DNA of 64,000 bases from NCBI GenBank assembly GCA_011037195.1, contig JAAEAF010002325.1, positions 1 to 64,000 on the forward strand, read 5' to 3'. Origin of the DNA: Triatoma infestans. Its lineage: Eukaryota; Arthropoda; Insecta; Hemiptera; Reduviidae. The notes beneath the pieces are model-generated. The model was not told the origin of the DNA. It was given only the letters and a program-made list of their open reading frames with translations, and made no database searches. The position numbers and the translations under genes were made by a program. This document shows, one piece after another, positions 56,380-64,000 of this stretch. Position 1 is the first letter of the stretch; the number at the start of each line of letters is the position of its first letter.

Positions 56380-56960
56380 TTGGTTGCGAAGGTCATCCCT
56401 AGGTAATCTTTTTGTTGTATTCTGTGGGAAGCTCAAGTTGGAGATGAAGAACTGTTGTGTTGTAATAGTGTTACGCAAAAAGTTTTGTATTTGGTTGTGA
56501 TTGTGTCTGTTACGAATGGTATATTGAGGTCAGTATATAATGTAAGGTTTGATACGTAGTAGAGTGAGTCAGTAAAGTGTCACAGAAGCTCAGATTGGAA
56601 AGGCTTCACTGTATTCTCTATAGGTTGGAAGGTTTGATAGAACCCTAAACTTCTCAACCGACCAGCCAAATAGTTCGAATAATAGTTTTGTAAATTGTAA
56701 TCATCTTGTAGAGGTTGTCGTTTATTTTTCCATCTAGCAATCGTTATAGCTGTCGAAGTCTCTGGTTCAAAACCTCCCTTTAAGTCTGGAGTGAGGGTTC
56801 CAAGTTAATCGGGGTCTGAGTGGAATCCAAGATAGCGTGTTAAAACAGTTTTCTCCGGGAGCGGTGTGTCGTTGAAGTGAACTGTTGGGCAAGTACATTT
56901 ACATAATGTGAATGTCATGTGCGTAGATTTTAGACTGTTAATTTTTATTCTTCAGCGCAC
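56380..56960 (-). pseudogene. Jockey-clade ORF2 carboxy-terminal fragment
   Basis: On minus: SLKSTHMTFTLCKCTCPTVH, YLGFHSD, VSNLTLYTDLNIPFVTD, TKYKTF and, near the end, LLQHNSSSSP. This aligns in order with residues after the YADD box of the full-length element at 17.1-17.7 kb. Heavily frameshifted. It lies between the BEL and gypsy pieces. Confidence 0.65.
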
Positions 56961-56964
56961 CTTT

Positions 56965-57785
56965 CACACTCATAACTGACACCAGTCAATGTGAATTAGG
57001 AGCTGTTTTAACATAGGTTCAAGAAGGTGAGGAACAGGTGATAGCTTACATCTCTTCTAGATCTCAGTCTGCGAGCGAGCAGAATTATTTAGTTATAGAG
57101 ATGGAGTGTCTGGCAGTGGTATTTGGCATTTCTAAATACAGACAATACCAGAACGGTTTAAATTTCGTGCGGTAACAGATCATATCACCCTAAAACGTTT
57201 ACTTACCTCAAGGACTCCACTGGTAGACTGTCAAGGGGGCTTACAATTGCTACAATACGATTTTAAAATCGAGTACCACAAAGGGAAATCAAATATCGTA
57301 GCAGATGTATTATCCCTTTCCCGGAGGTTTGTTTAATTATTTCGAAAGAAAGAACAGACACTTCAGATCTATAGCACGACTTGAATTTGGAGAAAGTTAA
57401 CAATCAACCTCAACACCATACATCCCAAGAAAATGGACTTGAAGCCTGGTAAGGAGTCATAAAAGCTGGTAGTTCCTCCGCATCTCGGAAAAGACGTTTT
57501 ACATGAAAACCACAACTTCTATAGGCAGGACATTTAGGAATTGCAAAAACCCACTGGAGAGTGGCCAGCTTATACAATTGGCCAGTGTGTATGAAAATGT
57601 CTTGCGGTACATGAGAACCTGCGAATTAGGTGAAGGCTAATAATCAGCCTCCTCGGGGATTGATGCAAACTCGTAATGTATAGCTCCCGTGGGAATGATT
57701 AGTTTTGACTTAATGGCCCATATCGCTGAAGCACCTTCTTGTATTTCAAAATATATTTACCCGATGGATGGAATTGATGCCCTTC
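56965..57785 (+). pseudogene. Ty3/gypsy remnant: RNase H, H2C2 finger, start of integrase
   Basis: RNase H: FTLITDTSQCELGAVLT, IAYISSRSQSASEQNYLVIE, MECLAVVFGISKYRQY, VTDHITLKRLLTSRTPL, and the connection KIEYHKGKSNIVADVLSLS. Then VVPPHLGKDVLHENHNFY and GHLGIAKTHWRV (H2C2 zinc-binding region of integrase), and NQPPRGLMQTRNV before ISFDLM in shifted frames. No RT or later integrase. Different orientation and family from the element at 61.5-64 kb. Confidence 0.75.
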
Positions 57786-57794
57786 AGGAAACCA

Positions 57795-57990
57795 TTTTTA
57801 ATTTCTCATAATCCTTGTAAGAGTAAGTATTGCAGTCGTGTCAAATATTTGATATCTAGTGTACACAGGAAATAACTATAGCTTTTTTAGGCGATTCATT
57901 CTAAGGCGACTCACAAGATTTCGTTAAATTAAGAATATTAACTATACATACAAAGAGTGTAACGAATAAAAGTTTAAGAAAAATAAATGA
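57795..57990 (+). repeat. HLN 5' fragment, degraded
   Basis: TTTCTCATAATCCTTGTAAG, AGTAAGTATTGCAGTCGTGT and ACTATACATACAAAGAGTGT follow the HLN order at low identity. Confidence 0.45.
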
Positions 57991-58234
57991 ATGAAAGACA
58001 ATGCTGATTTCATTAACTGTTGATAATTAAATAAATAAGAGAACAAATAAAAAAATAGTCTTTATTGAATATATAATTGAATTGAATTGAATTATTTATT
58101 AGATTATTAAATTTAGTCGGTGTAAATAAAAATAGTTTAATAATAAATAATTACTGTTGAGGGATGCCCAAAAATTTTTAGAAGAAAAAAGACGACATAT
58201 CAGTGTACCCGTGGAGAGAAGAGGAAACAGTATG

Positions 58235-58740
58235 ATCATACCACATACCGCAGCGTGGCCATAACACCCAAGGCTACCGAGCTCCCCTGTCCAAAACCCT
58301 GCAACCATGCTCCCGCTCCTGACAGGCCAGTTCCCTCCTGCCTAGAGCCATCTGAATAGCAGCGAATAATGCCGTTTCCCGCCTCCGTTAGCCTCGTAAG
58401 GTTGTTATCCCTTAGACTGCCTATGCTAATCTCAGAATCCCTCACAAATCCCCATTTCTTGCTCGTCTCATCAATTTTAGACAGCACAAATTGGTTTGCT
58501 TGTCAAATCTCGTCCTCGATCCTAGTGTGATCACCCCGGAAGGTTCTCACCAATTCTCCCTACAACTCATTCTGAGATAACCCTTCATCCCTTCCTAGAG
58601 GGGTTAGCTGTAGCAACATCTCACCGTCGGTGTCTCATCGCACCCGTTATATCCAAACAGGTCGTACGCTGCACTCCTTGTAGCTTCTTGCTATTCCTCA
58701 TCATCAGGAACCCGTAAACCTTATTTTTTTAAAAAGACCT
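58235..58740 (-). pseudogene. LINE ORF2 fragment: connection and RNase H start
   Basis: Minus strand: CLDITGAMR (the TGAMR-T-P motif between RT and RNase H in LOA/I-like LINEs), LLQLTPLGRDEGLS, then IRCYSDGSRQEG and GLSGAGAWLQGFGQGSSVAL, the first RNase H motif (YxDGS). Broken by stops and shifts; both ends missing. Confidence 0.65.
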
Positions 58741-58829
58741 AATCTCACAATCTTTTTTTTTCGTAGGTATAAATGTCAGTTACGAATCTAGAATATTTTC
58801 GCGAAGCATCTGTATTGAAATCAAACTAT

Positions 58830-59764
58830 TTAATTTGTTAATATGACTGGGACAAACAATGTAATATATAGTTTCAATGAATGTATTATTGTGTTCACAA
58901 TGGTCACACAGATAGACAAAACCTCTGTTATAAAGGACGTCATATCACTAGCAGTCACCTCATTTATTTTCTTCACTCCGTCATCACCGCCATACTTCAA
59001 ACCTTGAACAGGACACCATTCAAAACTATGTGATTGTACTATGAGACGATCAACATTCACATAGACCTTTAAATGTGGGTTTCTTCGTTGAATTTCCTTT
59101 CTAATAAGCAACAGCTTAGAGCGCTTCTTCCTCACATTCTCCGAAAAATCACTAAAAATAGCAAAACCTGTATTCTTTAAAACTTTAGACGCTTTCAAAA
59201 TATTCAATTTATCTTGAAAACGGACAAACGTTGCTAATATAAGTCTGTACGCCGTCTCTCTTCTTCCTAAAGAATTAACATATACGAATTCGGTGCTAAT
59301 ATAAACCTTCAGGACATTGTTACAAAACTCAATCACAGTCTGATTTAAATGATCGTTTTCGTTAAACTTAATACCTCTAAAAATCAAATTATTTCGACGT
59401 GATTTAGAATCTAATATGTCCATAGTTTTATCCGTTTTCTCACATATCAACTTTAGAGATTGTATTTCGCATTTTAATTGACGATTTTCGTCTTTAAGTG
59501 CACGATAATCCTCATGAAGAATTTTAAATTTCTCTTTAGTTGCAAGAGAAGCAAGTTTTGAATCCAGCTATTTATTCATGACGTTAGTCATTGTTTTAAC
59601 AAGTTGTGCGATTGTCGTATTGCTAATCTCTTGAGTAGGGGCTATACTTTTTTTTAGTACTTTTTCTGAAACTTCTGGCGAGCTTCTAGCTCTCTTTGCA
59701 CAAGAAGTGGATGAATTACCTGAATCACTTTTGAGGAAGAAGAATTGGCTGATTTTGGTGGCAT
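58830..59764 (-). pseudogene. LINE ORF1 with coiled coil and RRM-like domain
   Basis: Start MPPKSANSSSSK (59764), one frameshift near 59735, then SDSGNSSTSCAKRARSSPEV. A TAG at 59570-59568 interrupts before a coiled-coil stretch (KFKILHEDYRALKDENRQLK). The RRM-like region reads KSRRNNLIFRGIKFNENDHL, SENVRKKRSKLLLIRKEIQR and NPHLKVYVNVDRLIV, the pattern of L1-type ORF1 RNA-binding proteins. It ends at 58830. Corrected length ~310 residues. ORF2 is not adjacent. Confidence 0.7.
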
Positions 59765-59859
59765 GCAAGAAGAACAGTTTTTAGCAAAATATATGCACAG
59801 CTTACAAATGCAAAATAAATTTAATGAAAAAAGCCAAGAAGTAAAGAAATTGAAATGAT

Positions 59860-61450
59860 GAAATTTCTGTATGTTCGAATTAAATAAAAAATCCATTGCA
59901 AAGAGAATAACGGAAGATGAAGTTAAAGATTGCAATGAAAGAGTAGATGAAACATATCAGTGTTTCAGGGTTGCAGATAATACCAGTAAGTCAAATTGGT
60001 GGTATATAGATTCAGGAGCGTCGAATCATATGTCGAATGATACAAATTTTTTTCGAATTGAAAAGTTAAAATAGCGGGTGGAGATTTGTTGGATGTTAGA
60101 GGAGTAGGTGATGGTTTTGTTAAATGTGTTCTGAATGACGGAAGTATAAAAGAGTCCCGAATTACTGGAGTTCTACATGTACTTGACTTAGATTGTAATT
60201 TGTTATCGGTAAAACGTTTGGACGAAAATGGGTATTTTACAACTTTTGGTGAAAAAAAAAATGTTTAGTCAAGAAAAATGATGAAGTTGTTGCAGAAGTT
60301 GATCTGGAAAATGGTTTATACGTAGTGGCTTGTTATGAAGTGGCAAATAAAACTGAAACCGTAAGTGGCCATGAAAACTGTATTCATATGTGGCACCGCC
60401 GATTCGGTCATCGCGATCCTCGCGATATTTAACAATTAAAAACCCTTAATCTCATGGATGGACTGAAGCTGGATGAATGTAACCAGAAAATGAAATGTGA
60501 ATGTTACTTGAAAACAAAAATGACACAAAAACCTTATCCACAGAAAAGTGAGAACCGATCTTTAGAAGTAAGTGAATTGTTTCATGCGGATATTAGTGGA
60601 TGATAAATCTAGATAACTAACGGTATACCTTCTAATGGGTAAAGATGAAGCACGGGACAAAATTATAGAATTTATTGTTTTTGTACAGAACAAGTTTGGA
60701 AAAACCCCTAAAGGTGGGGAGTTCGTAAATGAACGTCTTAGTTCATTTTTAAAGGACTAAGGAATTAATTATCAATTCACTGTACCATATTGTCCCCAAC
60801 AGAACGTAGTAGCAGAGCGGAGAAACCGATATTTAATTGAGATGGCTAGATCTATGCTAGAAGATTCGCAATTGGAAAGAAAATATTGCGGTACAGCTGT
60901 GCTAGCAGCAGCCTATCTATAAAATCGCTTATCAACGAAAGCTTGCCAGAAAACACCGTATGGATTATGGAATGGATATAAACCTGATGTGAGTCATTTG
61001 AAAATTTATGGAAGTTATGTCACAAGAACCCGGAAGCCTCTTTTTAAAAAGATTTATTTAATATGAAGTTACAATTATACTTTTAAAGACAATGCACAAG
61101 TTACTCTGATAGTTTAACACAATAATATAATGTACTGGAAATAAGAACTTAGATGCGAACGGTCTGGTGGTGAGCTATGAACTGACTGCCTGCTGGTCGG
61201 TGGCTGTATTTATATGAAATCAGCCTCTGCTGACTCGGCATTGGTACTTTTCCTATGGATGCGTCATAACTTTGATGTAAAGCTTTTTTCTCCTACCCCA
61301 TAAAAAAGATCCAAATTGGATAATAGGCTAACGAAGGAATACTTGTAGGTTAACTTCCGAGAGTCAAAGGTTATTTAATTCTAGATACTATTACCGATGA
61401 AATAATAGTCACGAAGTGTTTAAGTTTATTGAAGACGCATGGAAGTGAAT
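59860..61450 (+). pseudogene. Copia retrotransposon remnant: protease, pre-integrase, integrase
   Basis: Protease: WWYIDSGASNHMSND (DSGA active site intact). GAG-pre-integrase: MWHRRFGHRDPRDI, CNQKMKCECYLKTKMTQKPY. Integrase: LFHADISG, GGEFVNERLSSFLKD, YQFTVPYCPQQNVVAERRNR and YLIEMARSMLED. The usual RSD/RT-D-x-G with the second catalytic Asp is deleted just before GGEF. After an LTR-like insert (61029-61293) it resumes as [36 protein letters not shown] to ~61450, where minus-strand gypsy begins. RT and RNase H are lost. Confidence 0.8.
61029..61293 (-). repeat. Solo-LTR-like insertion in the copia integrase
   Basis: It interrupts copia between LKIYGSYV and KRSKLDNR. On minus it has TATAAATACAGCC, a CAGTCAGTTCATAG start-like site ~30 bp on, and AATAAATC ~45 bp before the end: the promoter and polyadenylation order of an LTR. 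Plus-strand ends TGTCACAAG... CTACCCCA. No clear TSD; parent element unknown. Confidence 0.5.
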
Positions 61451-62310
61451 TCGTCCCAAGTGGAATTCCCATCGTATGAGCTTAGAATTTGGCTCTTTGA
61501 GATTGTGTAGCCATTGTAGTGGTTTATGGTCAGTCTGTATAGTGAATTTACGTCCGTAGATGTATGGTCTAAAGTGTTTGCAGGCCCAAACTATGGCCAG
61601 TAGTTCTTTTTCTATAGTGGAATAGTTTTCCTCCTGTCTGTTTAGTGTGCGAGAGGCAAAGGAAATAGGGAGGTCTTTTCCGTCTATGTTCTGGGATAGG
61701 ACTGCTCCGATAGCGTAATTGGAGGCGTCTGTTGTGAGGATAAAGGGTTTCTCGAAGTTAGGCAATTGCAGGATGGGACTATTCTGTAAAAGGGATTTCA
61801 ACGTCTCAAAGGCTTGTTTATAGCTGTTGTCAATTATGATGTCTTTGTCTTTTCTTAGTGAGAGGGTTAGAGGTCTGGCTATCTTGGCATAGTTTTTGAT
61901 CATCTTTCGGTAGTAGCCTGTAAGTCCGAGAAATTGTTTGATTTGTTTCTGTGTCTTGGGAAGTGGAAATTTAGCAATAGCGTCTAGTTTGGCCGGGTTA
62001 GGTTGTATACCCTTGTCGGAAATGATGTGTCCTAAGAAGAGAAGTTCGCGTTTGAAGAATTCCGTCTTGTCAAGTTGAATCTTTAGATTGTGTTGTCTAA
62101 GCTTGTCAAAGACCGTCTTAAGGTGCTTTATATGTTCGTCCAAGCTGTCTGAAAAGATAATAATGTCGTCCATGTATACTAGTACGTTAGGGATCCTGGA
62201 AAAGAGGGAATTTACGGCTCGTTGAAATGTGGGAGGCGCATTCTTAAGCCCGAAAGGCATGCGCAGGAATTCGTAATGTCCGCTTTCAGTCGAGAATGCT
62301 GTCTTGGGAA
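61451..62310 (-). pseudogene. Ty3/gypsy pol, second part: RT palm and RNase H
   Basis: In frame after a one-base shift near 62310: [20 protein letters not shown], catalytic [60 protein letters not shown]. RNase [51 protein letters not shown]. The frame is open to 61409, but homology stops around KLIRWEFHL (~61465), where copia-derived sequence takes over. The integrase and 3' LTR are missing in this window. Confidence 0.88.
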
Positions 62311-63482
62311 CTGATCGGGGTCCATTTCGATTTGATGGAACCCGGAAGCTAAGTCAATTGCTGAGAAGTAAGTCGCGCGTCCTATTTTACCGAATAAGTC
62401 TTCAATGTTAGGAAGGGGGAATTTGTCCTCGATTGTCTTGTTGTTAAGTTTGCGGTAGTCTATGACCATTCTTATTTTCTTTTTACCGGAGGCGTCTGGT
62501 TTCTTTGGTACTACCCAGATTGGGCTGTTGTAGAGGGAATTCGAATGCTGTATTATTTTATTTTCTAGTAGTTTGTCAACTTCGATTTGTACGTCTTTCC
62601 GATATATTTCCGTGTACCTATAATTTCGCGTGTATACGGGGTTTTCGTCAGTCGTTCGAATTTTATGTTTCAGTAAGTCCGTGCAGCTTAGTTTGTCATG
62701 CTCTCTTTTGATTATTTGGGGGTAGTTCTTTATTAATTCTATTATCTTATTCTTTTCCTCTGAGTTCATGTGCTCAGTTCTTATTAGTTTAGGAATTTCA
62801 TTTTTTTTTTCTCTTAACCTAAGTTTGTCGGACATTTCGGGACAATTGGTCACTACTACGTCCGGTATGTTTATACTAGTTTCCTGCGGTTCGTCGACAT
62901 CCATGGGTTCAGGGCAAATGGCCATGACTTCCTTGGACTCAACTTTACACAGAATTTTATTATTGTTAACATTATACAGTCCTTCTTTTACGGTACACTT
63001 CTCATTAATTTTTATATCTTCATTTACTAATCTGTACTTTAGTTCTTTATTTCTAATTGGTAATTCTATGAAATTGACACCTTGCTCTATGTTGATTATA
63101 TTTGGATCGTCGCTTGTGGCGTTAAGGGTGAATTTCAGGGGGATTGTGCCTTGAGGATAGGAAAGGACATTATTGTTTAGGTCTATACTCATGCCAAGTT
63201 CTTGCATGGTCTTATGGCCTAATAGGATGTCATATTTGTCCGAGAAAGGAAACAAATGGAATTTGGTTTGAAGGTTTCTAGGATGTTAAATTTACATGAG
63301 GATTCTCCCTGCTTCTTACCTGCGGGAGTGGAGATTATGAAGGGATCTTTTACTAATAGGGCGTTAGCGGGAACCACATTTGGATTGATATAATTTTCCG
63401 ACGAGCCTGTGTCTACTAGCCATTTGAGGCCAGATTTGTCTACGAAGTGGGGTAGTGATTTATTTACGAGGTTTAAGCTAAA
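62212..63482 (-). pseudogene. Ty3/gypsy pol, first part: protease and RT fingers
   Basis: Entered from gag by -1 frameshifting. Protease WLVDTGSSENYINPNVVP (DTG active site), then one frameshift near 63270, FPFSDKYDILLGHKTMQELG, a linker, and RT: LKHKIRTTDENPVYTRNYRY, SPIWVVPKKPDASGKKKIRM, VIDYRKLNNKTIEDKFPLPN and [19 protein letters not shown]. The second frameshift near 62310 breaks RT. Only two indels separate this from a continuous pol, so decay is recent relative to its neighbours. Confidence 0.85.
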
Positions 63483-64000
63483 TTCGGGGGGCCTTCTTGG
63501 CTCTCGTGGCCATCGTCTAAAAAATGCTCAAATTTTTCGGTTATTCTGTCTATAGAATTTTCTAGGCGGGAAAGTCTGTCCTCATATGTTTTATCTGGTT
63601 CGGTATAGTTTTCAGGTGGGTCTTCATTTTGGCAGTGGGTCAGTTCGTGTGGAGAAACATAGTCTTTGAAACGGGGTCTGCCTGCGGTTCGCATGGACAC
63701 CGTGTTTTGCGAGAAGTAGCCAGGAGGTAGTCTGGGTCGATTAAAGGGGTGCTCAGGATTGTTTGGGTGATTAGGATGGTAGGATTGTCCGACATTGGGT
63801 CGTGGAGGTTGTTGCAGTTGTGTCTGCGGTCTTTGTCGGTAAAGAGAAGTTTGAGGCGTAGGTTCTATCGGTTTGGGATATTCAATTGGTGGATAGTGAT
63901 AGCTAGGGGCTGGAGCCCTGGGGACGTTTGGTACAAAGTGTTGTGGGCTTGGTCTGTAAGAGTATTGCTGTCTGTAAGGCTGTTGGGGTTGGTTGTAAGG
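63473..64000 (-). CDS. Ty3/gypsy gag, carboxy-terminal part, cut by the window edge
   Basis: Open on minus from the right edge to TAA at 63473, at least 175 codons. The visible part is Pro/Gln/Tyr-rich (PYNQPQQPYRQQYSYRPSPQ), then RPRFKDYVSPHELTHCQNED and a charged, possibly coiled segment (YEDRLSRLENSIDRITEKFE). No zinc knuckle is seen in this part. The start lies outside the window; ATG codons within it are internal. Confidence 0.75.
   Translation of the reverse strand, partial: PYNQPQQPYRQQYSYRPSPQHFVPNVPRAPAPSYHYPPIEYPKPIEPTPQTSLYRQRPQTQLQQPPRPNVGQSYHPNHPNNPEHPFNRPRLPPGYFSQNTVSMRTAGRPRFKDYVSPHELTHCQNEDPPENYTEPDKTYEDRLSRLENSIDRITEKFEHFLDDGHESQEGPPNLA
63485..63491 (-). promoter_or_regulatory. 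Candidate -1 ribosomal frameshift site between gag and pol
   Basis: On minus the gag frame reads GG-C CCC CCG, a heptamer of the X XXY YYZ form, about four codons before the gag stop. Slipping back one base gives ...PPEFSLNLVNK and leads straight into the protease. No downstream pseudoknot was worked out. Confidence 0.5.

Noticed and set aside
57795..57990. Possible regulatory region of the adjacent gypsy remnant
   Set aside because: The sequence follows the HLN 5' order, so it is a separate decayed repeat.
62768..63154. Plus-strand open frame of 128 codons
   Set aside because: Antisense shadow of the gypsy pol.

Overview
This window is repeat-dominated nuclear DNA from an animal, most likely an insect or another arthropod. 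It is AT-rich, full of poly-A/T runs and microsatellites, and carries jockey-clade, RTE-like and LOA/I-like LINEs, mariner, pogo-like and hAT-like DNA transposons, BEL/Pao, Ty3/gypsy and copia LTR elements, and tRNA-derived SINEs. That mixture fits an insect, possibly a hemipteran; the order is a guess. I see no convincing host gene. One 75-codon open stretch on the minus strand (13278-13502) is the only candidate for a host exon.

Layout. 1-16.9 kb: small repeats, LINE tails, an array of ~316-bp units resembling LTR promoters (5.4-6.66 kb), a jockey gag remnant split by a foldback element (7.3-8.4 kb), and several ~1-kb repeats. 16.9-21.6 kb: a full-length jockey-clade LINE with a 13-bp target-site duplication (TSD), ORF1 intact, ORF2 with one frameshift. 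21.7-35.1 kb: a hAT-like tail, more ~1-kb repeats (one with a 27-bp satellite), a LINE ORF2 remnant, a mariner remnant and a pogo-like element. 35.6-42.8 kb: a ~1-kb repeat split by an RTE-like LINE, two SINE families and an internally deleted mariner. 42.8-53.3 kb: foldback, LTR-like, SINE and nested LINE pieces. 54-64 kb: a graveyard of BEL/Pao, gypsy, copia and LINE pieces, ending in a fairly well preserved Ty3/gypsy gag-pol that runs off the right edge.

Three repeat systems recur. (1) HLN (my name): ~0.9-1.0 kb elements with subterminal inverted repeats, a GT microsatellite, ~300-bp internal tandem units, a short 3' stem-loop and a T-tract target; this is the plan of DINE-1/Helentron-type non-autonomous elements. 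(2) FB1 and FB2 (my names): foldback elements whose arms carry a hammerhead-ribozyme-like core (CTGANGA, stem II, GAAA, ACCGGT-C). They have CAACAA-type 3' ends and 9-14-bp TSDs, which suggests retrotransposition of ribozyme-bearing RNA as in Penelope-like elements or retrozymes. (3) Two tRNA-derived SINE families, SINE1 (six copies or pieces) and SINE2 (one copy).

The genes do not form a shared pathway. They are layers of selfish elements whose nesting gives an insertion order: HLN copies host SINEs and the RTE, the LINE gag hosts FB1, FB1 hosts SINE1, and copia hosts an LTR-like insert and abuts gypsy.
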